A DNA stretch of 7,994 nt from Clostridia bacterium (GTDB lineage Bacteria; Bacillota; Clostridia; Peptostreptococcales; Anaerovoracaceae), in assembly GCA_024403005.1 (NCBI GenBank), contig JAKSSQ010000081.1:1-7994 (forward strand), read 5' to 3'. The notes under the pieces were generated by a model that saw only the letters and a list, made by a program, of their open reading frames with translations, was not told the origin of the DNA and ran no database searches. The translations under genes were made by a program, and so were the position numbers. Shown one piece after another: positions 1 to 5,775 of this stretch (the stretch's first letter is position 1; each line of letters begins with the position of its first letter).

Positions 1-47
1 AAAGATATAATTTAGTATCATTCTATTGGTATTATTTTTTTAAATGT

Positions 48-65
48 TATGTAAACGATTACATA
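48..65. promoter_or_regulatory. LacI/CcpA-like operator palindrome
   Basis: TATGTAAACGATTACATA has 7-bp arms (TATGTAA/TTACATA) around a central ACGA. The inner 14 bp with flanks fit the degenerate catabolite-responsive element pattern WTGNAANCGNWNNCW, and a central CG is typical of LacI-family operators. It ends 6 bp before the Shine-Dalgarno of the downstream sugar-isomerase gene. A possible promoter TTGGTA (26-31), 16 bp, TATGTA (48-53) would have its -10 inside the palindrome. Alternatively TATAAT at 6-11 is the -10, with its -35 off the left edge, and the site would act as a roadblock. The palindrome is seen directly; the regulator is inferred. Confidence 0.5.
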
Positions 66-81
66 TAAACAGGAGGCCCCT

Positions 82-858
82 ATGAAACTCGTATGCTGCG
101 CATCTGTAGCAGATATTGCACTGGCTAAGGAAGCCGGATTTACAGCTGTAGAACTTCACGGAAAAGAAGTTGCAGCCCTCAGCGAAGAAGCTTTTGAAAA
201 ACTGCTCAAAGACCTGGAAGAAATGGGTATTGAATGCGCAGGATACAACGCATACTGCCCCAAGGAAGTAGTAATTGCAGGCCCCGGATACGACAGAGAA
301 AACACAAAGCGCTACGCAAAGGCTATTGCTGAGCGCGGAAGCAAGCTCGGAATCAAACAGGTCGGAGTTGGGTCACCGTTCTCCAGAAACCTGCCGGAAG
401 GCTACGACAGAGACCTGGCATTTAAGCAGGCCTGCGAATTCTTCAGCGATACAGCCGAAATCCTCGAGCCTGTCGGAATCCTGGTTGGCGTAGAAGCCCT
501 CGGCCCCAATTTCTGCAACTTTATAAACACCTGCGACGAAGCAATGGACATCATTAAGGCTGTTCCGGAGCACAAGCTGGGTTTAATTCTGGATTTCTAC
601 AACATGGAACGCAGCGGAGAAGCAGATAGACCTCTCGAAGATCTGGCGCCATACATTCTCCACACTCACATCTCCGACGATCTTAACGGCGACGGCTGGA
701 AGAGAAACCACCTGCTGCCCGAAAAGTTCGACATTCACAGAGAGCGCGCTGCAAAGCTCATGGCTGCAGGCTACAAGGGCGCAATAAGCCTGGAAACAGA
801 CCTGCCCCTGGCAGACATGAACGTAAAGCAGTCCTTCGAAGTAATGAAATCCTTCTAA
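82..858 (+). CDS. sugar phosphate isomerase/epimerase, xylose-isomerase-like TIM barrel
   Basis: This 258-residue protein has the AP endonuclease 2 / xylose-isomerase-like TIM-barrel pattern, a cytosolic metal-dependent family that interconverts or epimerises sugars and related polyols. Visible landmarks are AVELHG at the end of an early strand (residues 22-27), VGVEALGPNFCN (135-146) with metal-ligand candidate E138, LDFYNM (170-175) with D171, HTHISD (194-199) with H194/H196, and SLETDL (236-241) with E238. Family members usually have D-x-x-H in the third motif; here the His position is N174. Length is normal for the family (about 250-290). The start is fixed by AGGAGG at 71-76, 5 nt before ATG. 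It stands alone: operator upstream, strong terminator downstream, so probably a monocistronic, carbon-source-controlled gene. The substrate cannot be told from sequence. Confidence 0.85.
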   Translation: MKLVCCASVADIALAKEAGFTAVELHGKEVAALSEEAFEKLLKDLEEMGIECAGYNAYCPKEVVIAGPGYDRENTKRYAKAIAERGSKLGIKQVGVGSPFSRNLPEGYDRDLAFKQACEFFSDTAEILEPVGILVGVEALGPNFCNFINTCDEAMDIIKAVPEHKLGLILDFYNMERSGEADRPLEDLAPYILHTHISDDLNGDGWKRNHLLPEKFDIHRERAAKLMAAGYKGAISLETDLPLADMNVKQSFEVMKSF

Positions 859-926
859 AAACTGAATGTATTGTGGTGAAATTTTTATTTTCTTCAAAAT
901 TTCTTCTACACCCTCCAATTTAAGGC

Positions 927-953
927 AAAACCCCCGGCGACCCCGGGGGTTTT
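927..953 (+). terminator. rho-independent terminator after the sugar isomerase gene
   Basis: An 11-bp perfect stem AAAACCCCCGG / CCGGGGGTTTT (927-937 with 943-953) has a 5-nt loop CGACC. The A and T ends of the stem provide short T-runs on both strands. It lies 68 bp past the stop of the isomerase gene and before the transporter promoter, so it separates the two units. Confidence 0.85.
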
Positions 954-991
954 GAATTGTTCGTCTTTATTAAACATTCGCCCTATGTATG

Positions 992-1020
992 TTGATTTCA
1001 AGCTGTTTAGAGAGTAAAAT
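992..1020 (+). promoter_or_regulatory. candidate SigA promoter of the EamA transporter gene
   Basis: TTGATT (992-997), 17-bp spacer, TAAAAT (1015-1020). Transcription would begin near 1027, so the in-frame TTG at 1020 cannot be the start codon if this promoter is used. That supports the ATG at 1062. Confidence 0.5.
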
Positions 1021-1061
1021 TGCTCTATTGCATTTACAACAAACAAAAATCTCTTATTTTT

Positions 1062-1919
1062 ATGAAGAATTCAGTGAACAAATCCATACTGGCAAACTGT
1101 GCGCTGCTCTTTACTGCCATGCTCTGGGGCGGCGGCTTTGTAGCGGGGAAGATGTCCCTTACCGGTGCTGCGCCCATGGCTGTTCTGGCCTGGCGCTTTA
1201 CGACAGCTGCAATACTTTGCCTTATTATATTCCGCAGAAGAATACTGGCTGCAAGCAAAGACACGGCAGTTAAAGCCTGCGGAATCGGGCTGCTGCAGAT
1301 TGCATCCCTTTCGCTTCAGCTTACGGGTCTGCAGTACACCACCAGCGCAAAGCAGTCTTTCCTCTGCACCGCCTATGTGGCGCTCGTGCCCTTTTTAAGC
1401 TGGGCAATCCTCGGCAAAAGGCCCAAAACCACAGCTTTTGCAGCAGGAATACTGGCTCTGGCAGGCATTGGCTTCATAAGCCTTAACGGCGCCGGAGGCA
1501 TTAATATAGGAGACGTGCTGAGCCTCTGCTTTTCTGTGGGCTTCGGCATACAGATCGTGCTTGTCGGAAAGTTCGTTTCCGCCGATACGGATGGAATTGC
1601 GCTCACGTTTTACCAGCTCCTGGCCGGAGGCCTGGCAGCTGCGGCTGTCTGCATGGTAACCGGCACGCCCCTCGCAGTTCGCGGCACGGAAGCCATGGCA
1701 GGCATAGCCTACCTTATAATTGGCAACACCCTTCTGGCATTTACCCTGCAGAACGTCGCCCAGAAGTACACAAAAGACTCCCTGGCAGCCCTTCTGCTGA
1801 GCTTCGAATCCGTATTCGGCTTTATTTTCTCCGTGCTTTACTACCACGAAGTCCTTTCCGTAAGGTTAATCGCAGGCTGCGCAATGTGCTTCGCAGCGGT
1901 GCTACTTTCCGTTCTTTAG
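1062..1919 (+). CDS. EamA/DMT-family transporter (RhaT-like permease)
   Basis: This predicted integral membrane protein of 285 residues has about ten transmembrane segments in two EamA repeats, the usual size and layout of the drug/metabolite transporter superfamily. The N-terminus LLFTAMLWGGGFVAGK is the classic first EamA segment. The first repeat runs to roughly residue 137. The second begins around INIGDVLSLCFSVGFG and ends with LLLSFESVFGFIFSVLYYHE, the typical penultimate-helix signature with a terminal Glu. The family moves amino acids, metabolites or drugs across the cytoplasmic membrane; the substrate here is unknown. ATG 1062 is preferred over an in-frame TTG at 1020, which overlaps the likely -10 box. 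No good Shine-Dalgarno precedes 1062, so translation may be modest. The stop codon directly abuts the convergent cca stop. Confidence 0.85.
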   Translation: MKNSVNKSILANCALLFTAMLWGGGFVAGKMSLTGAAPMAVLAWRFTTAAILCLIIFRRRILAASKDTAVKACGIGLLQIASLSLQLTGLQYTTSAKQSFLCTAYVALVPFLSWAILGKRPKTTAFAAGILALAGIGFISLNGAGGINIGDVLSLCFSVGFGIQIVLVGKFVSADTDGIALTFYQLLAGGLAAAAVCMVTGTPLAVRGTEAMAGIAYLIIGNTLLAFTLQNVAQKYTKDSLAALLLSFESVFGFIFSVLYYHEVLSVRLIAGCAMCFAAVLLSVL

Positions 1920-3260
1920 TTAATCTTTAAGCTTTCTTGCATAGGCGAGTACCTGTTTTAAGGCGCTCGCTTTTTCTATGTCCGCAAGCCTCAATTTGTG
2001 GGCATATTCAAGGATTTCCGAGAAGTTCTTTCCCGGAGTTAAACCGGCCTCGACCAAATCTTTTCCGCCTATCCAGGGCCTTGCCATAATCTCTTTATAG
2101 ACTTCCAGCCGTTCGAAAAGAAACTCCGGATCGCCTGTAAACGCGTCGCTTCCGGAGAAAACCGGCTTGTCCGACATGGAAAAGTACACTAGATCCAGCG
2201 CCGAAGCCGCATCGTCGAACATCTTGTTGGTCTTCTTAACTGCAGTTCTGGAATACGCAGCCATGTTCGGCTTCATGTGCAGGGGCACCATGTTCAGCAC
2301 GTACTCCGTAATACTCTTTTCCGACGTAATTCTCGCTAAAAACTCTTCTATAATGGGCTGGCCCAGGGTTTCGTGGCCGTAAGCGTGGATTCTGCCGTTC
2401 ACAAATTCCGTAGCCACAATCTTTCCGAAATCGTGGGTAAGGCAAAGCAGCATAAATCCGTAAGGATTCTCCGTCTTTTCTCTGTAGGCCGCTCCGCGGT
2501 CCAGCACTTCCATGGTGTGAACCCACACATCCCCTTCCGGATGGTAAACCGGGTCCTGCTCTATTCCTATAAGCTTTTCAGCTTCCGGGAACCATGCAGA
2601 AAGCTGGCCCATTTCCCTTAAGCAGTTAAAGAATAAAGATGGTTTATCGCTCTTTAAAAGCGCTTTTTTGAGTTCTCCTTCCACTCTTTCTCTGGAAAGG
2701 ACGGAAAGATCTATGTTTCTGCAGAGCTCAATCGTTTCCGGTGCAGCTTTAAAGCCGAAACGCGCCGCAAACTGAGCACACCTTAAGACGCGAAGAGGGT
2801 CTTCCGGGAAGGATTTATCGTCCACGTGGCGAAGCACCCCTGCTTCCAGGTCTGCCTTGCCGCCGAACGGGTCCAGAATTTCGCCGGTCAAGACGTCTTC
2901 CATGATTGCGTTCACTGTAAAATCCCTGCGCCTTGCAGCTTCTTTCGGTCCGATGTGCGGATCTACGAAAACTTCGAAATCCCTGTGGCCTCGGCCTGTC
3001 GCATGCTCTTTTCTGGGCATGGCTATGTCGATATCGAAGCCTTTAAGCGAGTAAATGCCGAAGCTGGAGCCGAAGGCCATTGGGCGCCCGGCCTTGCAGA
3101 GTATGGAGTAAAGAACGTCCGGTTCGAGACCGTGAACTTCGATATCCATGTCGTTCCCTGCGATTCCGAGCAGCTTGTCGCGCACGAAACCGCCGACGAA
3201 ATACGCCCTTCCGCCGGCTTCTTCCACCAGTTTTGCTATTTCAATTGCCTTGTTTTTCAT
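1920..3260 (-). CDS. cca: CCA-adding tRNA nucleotidyltransferase (class II) with HD domain
   Basis: This 446-residue enzyme of the class II poly(A) polymerase/CCA-adding family would build or repair the 3' CCA end of tRNA in the cytosol. In order: GGFVRD (23-28) nucleotidyltransferase loop; catalytic carboxylates in DMDIE (D37, D39) and FDIDIAMPRKE (75-85); RRDFTVNA (111-118) and DPFGG (130-134); EDPLRVLRCAQFAARFGF (153-170), the head/neck element for nucleotide and tRNA binding; then an HD phosphohydrolase domain with H248 and H276-D277 in LTHDFGK. HD domains in this family can carry 2',3'-cyclic phosphodiesterase/phosphatase activity. The ATG at 3260 is chosen because AAAGGA lies about 12 nt upstream and because the promoter at 3297-3325 covers the alternative TTG at 3305. 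It runs convergent to the EamA gene and divergent from the LysM gene. Distinguishing CCA-adding from A-only or poly(A) activity needs biochemistry. Confidence 0.87.
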   Translation of the reverse strand: MKNKAIEIAKLVEEAGGRAYFVGGFVRDKLLGIAGNDMDIEVHGLEPDVLYSILCKAGRPMAFGSSFGIYSLKGFDIDIAMPRKEHATGRGHRDFEVFVDPHIGPKEAARRRDFTVNAIMEDVLTGEILDPFGGKADLEAGVLRHVDDKSFPEDPLRVLRCAQFAARFGFKAAPETIELCRNIDLSVLSRERVEGELKKALLKSDKPSLFFNCLREMGQLSAWFPEAEKLIGIEQDPVYHPEGDVWVHTMEVLDRGAAYREKTENPYGFMLLCLTHDFGKIVATEFVNGRIHAYGHETLGQPIIEEFLARITSEKSITEYVLNMVPLHMKPNMAAYSRTAVKKTNKMFDDAASALDLVYFSMSDKPVFSGSDAFTGDPEFLFERLEVYKEIMARPWIGGKDLVEAGLTPGKNFSEILEYAHKLRLADIEKASALKQVLAYARKLKD

Positions 3261-3296
3261 CTGCAATAACTTTCCTTTGATTTTAGATTGGAAAAC

Positions 3297-3325
3297 ATTA
3301 TACAACCTGCTTTATTGCCGGGCAA
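3297..3325 (-). promoter_or_regulatory. SigA promoter of cca
   Basis: Read on the minus strand: TTGCCC (3325-3320), 17-bp spacer, perfect TATAAT (3302-3297). Transcription would begin near 3290, giving a 5' leader of about 30 nt to the ATG at 3260. The -10 lies at the in-frame TTG of a longer reading frame, which rules that start out. Confidence 0.7.
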
Positions 3326-3334
3326 CCAAGAAAC

Positions 3335-3351
3335 CGCAAATGCTTTTTGCG
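3335..3351. repeat. short inverted repeat between cca and the LysM gene
   Basis: CGCAAA (3335-3340) and TTTGCG (3346-3351) form perfect 6-bp arms around TGCTT, just upstream of the cca -35 box in the divergent intergenic region. It could be an operator or be incidental; there is no T-run, so a terminator is unlikely. Confidence 0.3.
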
Positions 3352-3458
3352 TTAAGATTTACATTTGGCACGGGAAATCGCCCAAAGGCTATGCAGATAT
3401 TTGTACATGCAGGTGAACTATACTAGCGGTGTAAACAGGACAGAAAAGGAGAAATATC

Positions 3459-3755
3459 ATGAAATACCGCATCGCTAACAGAAGAAGATTCATTACATTT
3501 ACAGCAGTTTTAATCCTTTTAATCGCATTTATCGCAGCTCCGGCCTTTTCCAGAATTACGGCAAGCGAAAAGGTTTCCAGGTCGTACATTGCGGTCACCG
3601 TAAAGGAAGGCGACACGCTCTGGGCCCTGGCAAAAGAATACGGCTCGGAGGGCGCAGACGTCCGCAGAACAGTTTACGAAATCTGCAAGCTAAACAATCT
3701 GCAGTCCTGCTGCATCTACGAAGGCCAGACCATTACCATCGCAGGGGATTTATAG
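3459..3755 (+). CDS. small membrane-anchored LysM-domain protein (YneA-like size and layout)
   Basis: This 98-residue protein has a basic N-terminus (RIANRRR), one hydrophobic segment at about 11-30 (signal anchor or signal peptide), a short linker, then a single LysM peptidoglycan-binding domain at about 45-94 (IAVTVKEGDTLWALAKEY, then NNLQSCCIYEGQTITI). LysM binds N-acetylglucosamine-containing glycans, so the protein probably sits on the outer face of the membrane against the wall. Size and order match Bacillus YneA, the SOS-induced division inhibitor. However, I see no lexA neighbour and no CGAAC-N4-GTTCG LexA box upstream, so that role is not claimed. AAGGAG at 3446-3451, 7 nt before ATG, fixes the start. 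A possible -10 TATACT lies at 3419-3424 without a convincing -35. The adjacent cysteines C84-C85 are unusual. The gene ends at a bidirectional terminator. Confidence 0.8.
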   Translation: MKYRIANRRRFITFTAVLILLIAFIAAPAFSRITASEKVSRSYIAVTVKEGDTLWALAKEYGSEGADVRRTVYEICKLNNLQSCCIYEGQTITIAGDL

Positions 3756-3763
3756 ACATAAAG

Positions 3764-3787
3764 AAAACCGGACGTTTGTCCGGTTTT
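3764..3787. terminator. bidirectional intrinsic terminator
   Basis: A 10-bp perfect stem AAAACCGGAC / GTCCGGTTTT has a 4-nt loop GTTT, followed by one more T on the plus strand and a T-rich run (TTTTCTTTAT) on the minus strand. It lies 8 bp after the LysM stop and 11 bp after the stop of the convergent AEC transporter, so it serves both genes. Confidence 0.88.
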
Positions 3788-3798
3788 TAGTTTGCGTT

Positions 3799-4725
3799 TT
3801 AGATTATGAATTCGAAGAGCGCCATTACGATTGGCATAGTAATCGCACAGAAGACCATGCATACCGAGTTTATGCAGCTCACGTACTTCGCGTCGTCAGT
3901 GAACACCTGCGCAATATGCACGATGGTCGATGCGGGCGGGGCCATGGTGCTCAGGAAGAGCACGATAAATGCTTCCAGAGGCAGCGCGCTGAACATTGTA
4001 AGGCGCAGACCCTTTAAGAGCAGAATTACGAGAATCGGGATAATTATGAGCCTTGTTACGACCATAAGAGGCATTTTCGTGTAGGATTTAATGTCTTTTC
4101 TGGTAACTTCGCCCATGAGCACGCCTGCGGTCATCATGGCGAGAGGTGCGGTCATGGAGCCTGCCATGTTGCAGAGATTGTAGACCTCGGTCGGCATCTT
4201 TATCTGGAAGACAAACATTACGAATCCGGCCATGGAAGCCAGCATGGACGGGTTAAACAGCACGTTTTTAAGCTGCATTTTGGATTCGCCGGCTATTGCA
4301 GAATATCCGTGGGACCAGATGAAAACCGCCTGGTTCATCATGTACATTCCGCAGTAAATAAGGTAATCGTTGCCCAGAATCGCCATAACGATGGGGATAA
4401 TCATGTTCCCTGTATTGGGATAGATCATGCTTACGCCTTCGCTGGGGGTGAACTTAAAGGTCTTGCGCAGAACCTTGTAGACGCCCAGCATAAGGACATG
4501 GATAAGGAGTATGGCTGTTTCGTATTTAAGAAGCGTTCCGCCGATGCCCGGAGTTATGTCCTTCTGGAAGCCCAGCAGAATGGCGCAGGGAATAATTACG
4601 TATATGGATACTATGGAAAAACCTTTGCTCTGGTCGTTGGTAATCCGGCCCGTTCTGCGGAGTACGAATCCGACGAGAACAAAGAAAAGCATCTTTAAAA
4701 TTTGTATTAAAAGGGGAGCTGTCAT
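3799..4725 (-). CDS. AEC-family (auxin efflux carrier-type) permease
   Basis: This polytopic membrane protein of 308 residues has about ten transmembrane segments, matching the auxin efflux carrier family PF03547. In bacteria the family exports or exchanges small carboxylates such as malate/malonate, among other substrates. Visible hallmarks: an N-terminal helix ending in GFVLRRTGRIT, LSIVSIYVIIPCAIL-like second segment with a mid-helix Pro, YPNTGNMIIPIV near residues 102-113 (the family's N-x-G...P stretch that opens the third core helix), LFNPSMLAS with the conserved NP, and LSTMAPPAST in the second inverted repeat. The start is supported by AGAAGG 7 nt before ATG. It is a single gene, divergent from the nitroreductase gene and convergent with the LysM gene. 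No sensor kinase or malic-enzyme neighbour is present to suggest the substrate. Confidence 0.82.
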   Translation of the reverse strand: MTAPLLIQILKMLFFVLVGFVLRRTGRITNDQSKGFSIVSIYVIIPCAILLGFQKDITPGIGGTLLKYETAILLIHVLMLGVYKVLRKTFKFTPSEGVSMIYPNTGNMIIPIVMAILGNDYLIYCGMYMMNQAVFIWSHGYSAIAGESKMQLKNVLFNPSMLASMAGFVMFVFQIKMPTEVYNLCNMAGSMTAPLAMMTAGVLMGEVTRKDIKSYTKMPLMVVTRLIIIPILVILLLKGLRLTMFSALPLEAFIVLFLSTMAPPASTIVHIAQVFTDDAKYVSCINSVCMVFCAITMPIVMALFEFII

Positions 4726-4759
4726 TTTTATGCCTTCTTCTGTTTAACGTACGAGAGTT

Positions 4760-4788
4760 ATTATTGCGCGTGACCCACCCGGCCGCAA
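4760..4788 (-). promoter_or_regulatory. candidate promoter of the AEC permease gene
   Basis: Read on the minus strand: TTGCGG (4788-4783), 17-bp spacer, AATAAT (4765-4760). It is a weak but correctly spaced match about 35 bp upstream of the start codon, in an otherwise GC-rich patch with small CCGG-containing inverted repeats. I recognise no riboswitch in this patch. Confidence 0.35.
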
Positions 4789-4849
4789 CACCGGCAGGCA
4801 GACTTTGCAGGGGTTTTACGCAGTAAAAAGCACAAAAACCGGGAAAACA

Positions 4850-4878
4850 TTGACATTTTAAAATATATTGAATACTAT
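4850..4878 (+). promoter_or_regulatory. SigA promoter P1 of the nitroreductase gene
   Basis: A perfect -35 TTGACA (4850-4855), a 17-bp AT-rich spacer, and TACTAT (4873-4878). The predicted start is near 4885, giving a leader of about 86 nt. Confidence 0.7.
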
Positions 4879-4898
4879 TCAATTTAGAACAATTTATT

Positions 4899-4926
4899 TT
4901 TACATTATTATTTAAACGACTATAAT
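4899..4926 (+). promoter_or_regulatory. candidate second promoter P2 of the nitroreductase gene
   Basis: TTTACA (4899-4904), 16-bp spacer, perfect TATAAT (4921-4926). Transcripts from here start near 4933 and would begin with a small hairpin, GCCGC (4935-4939) pairing with GCGGC (4948-4952), just before the Shine-Dalgarno. It may act in tandem with P1. Confidence 0.5.
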
Positions 4927-4970
4927 TTAAGAAAGCCGCCCCTGACAGCGGCAGCAGAAAGGAATAGAAA

Positions 4971-5621
4971 ATGACAGAATTAGAAGCTCTGCGGCAGCGC
5001 CACTCCGTACGCGCTTACCAGGATAAGAAGATCGAAGCAGATAAAGTAAGCCAGATTAATGCACTTATCGAAGAATGCAACAAGGAAGGCAATCTTAACC
5101 TCCAGCTTCTGGAAGATGCCGGCGGCACTTTCGGAAGAGTCATGAGCAAGGTTATGGGCCTCGGCAGCGCTCCCAGCGTTATCGCATGCATCGGCCCGGA
5201 CGACAGCACTTTAGACGAAAGAATCGGCTATTATGGCCAGAAAATCGTGCTTTTCGCCCAGTCCATTGGCCTCAACACCTGCTGGGCAGGCACTTTCAGT
5301 GAAAAGAAGTCTCCTGCAAAGCGCAGCGCAGGCGACCGTTTCCCCATCGTGATCGCAATCGGCTACGGTGTTAACGGCGGACGAGTAAGAAAGTCCAAGA
5401 GCCTGGACCAGGTTGTTGCAGGCGGCATCGAAGGCAAGCCGGAATGGTTTGTTAAAGGCGCAGAAGCTGCCCTGTTCGCTCCCACTGCAATTAACCAGCA
5501 GAGGTTCGAAATCGTTCTTAAGGATGGCGATACCGTTGAAATCGTTGACAAGGGAGGCGTCCTAAGCAAGATCGACAAGGGCATCGTAAAGTACAATTTC
5601 GAAGTTGGTTCAAGACAGTAA
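4971..5621 (+). CDS. nitroreductase-family FMN protein (TM1586-like)
   Basis: This 216-residue cytosolic flavoprotein belongs to the nitroreductase superfamily. It starts with the FMN-phosphate motif RHSVRAY (10-16) and has GYYGQKIVLFAQSIGLNTCW (86-105), the core helix with the Gly-Leu-x-Thr-x-Trp turn. Near the C-terminus is ALFAPTAINQQRFEI (167-181), which carries the APTAxNQQP-like FMN/substrate loop. Unlike classical NfsB-type enzymes, the APTAxNQQ element lies in the C-terminal half, as in the putative TM-nitroreductase group (PF14512). Such proteins reduce nitro compounds, quinones or flavins with NAD(P)H; the physiological substrate is unknown. AAAGGA, 7 nt before ATG, gives the start, and two tandem promoters precede it. 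The gene is followed after 154 bp by a PAP2 gene with its own likely -10 box. Confidence 0.82.
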   Translation: MTELEALRQRHSVRAYQDKKIEADKVSQINALIEECNKEGNLNLQLLEDAGGTFGRVMSKVMGLGSAPSVIACIGPDDSTLDERIGYYGQKIVLFAQSIGLNTCWAGTFSEKKSPAKRSAGDRFPIVIAIGYGVNGGRVRKSKSLDQVVAGGIEGKPEWFVKGAEAALFAPTAINQQRFEIVLKDGDTVEIVDKGGVLSKIDKGIVKYNFEVGSRQ

Positions 5622-5628
5622 ACGCATC

Positions 5629-5654
5629 CTCCGGGTCCGCATAATCGGGACCGG
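5629..5654 (+). other. imperfect hairpin after the nitroreductase gene
   Basis: TCCGG-G-TCC pairs with GGACCGGA (8 bp with one bulged G), loop GCATAATCG. It starts about 8 bp past the stop. It is followed by A-rich, not T-rich, sequence, so it is at best a weak or RNA-stabilising element rather than a standard intrinsic terminator. Confidence 0.3.
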
Positions 5655-5707
5655 AAGATAAAAGAGAATCTTGAAGATAATTCTGCAAGGTTAAAATTTG
5701 TAAAGAC

Positions 5708-5731
5708 TTGCACCTGCAAAATCTATATAAT
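5708..5731 (+). promoter_or_regulatory. -10 box and palindrome upstream of the PAP2 gene
   Basis: A perfect TATAAT lies at 5726-5731 with no convincing -35 at 16-18 bp. Immediately upstream, at 5708-5719, is the palindrome TTGCA-CC-TGCAA with 5-bp perfect arms. Its position between -35 and -10 suggests an operator, or the site of an activator compensating for the poor -35. The regulator is unknown. Confidence 0.4.
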
Positions 5732-5775
5732 TTAAGCAGAATATACAATTAGCGCTTTTAGATTGGGCAAATATT

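Noticed and set aside
878..903. AT-rich inverted repeat GAAATTTT/AAAATTTC after the sugar isomerase
   Set aside because: Eight A/T-dominated pairs with a 10-nt loop would be unstable. The GC-rich terminator at 927-953 explains transcription end, so this is probably incidental.
1020..1061. Longer EamA transporter frame from a TTG at 1020
   Set aside because: It overlaps the likely -10 box TAAAAT, and the added residues come before the normal family start.
3261..3305. Longer cca reading frame from a TTG at 3305
   Set aside because: The TTG lies at the -10 box TATAAT of a strong promoter whose transcripts start near 3290, so the codon would not be in the mRNA.
3395..3458. LexA/SOS box before the LysM gene
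   Set aside because: A GAAC half-site occurs in GTGAACTATACTAGC, but the second half (GTTC) is missing, so it does not fit CGAAC-N4-GTTCG.
4766..4850. Possible riboswitch in the GC-rich leader of the AEC permease gene
   Set aside because: Small CCGG inverted repeats exist, but no conserved core of a known riboswitch class is recognisable and most of the patch lies upstream of the candidate transcription start.
4526..4882. 118-codon minus-strand frame running from the nitroreductase promoter into the AEC gene
   Set aside because: It is out of frame over the AEC coding sequence, has skewed composition without domain signatures, and would start inside the P1 promoter.
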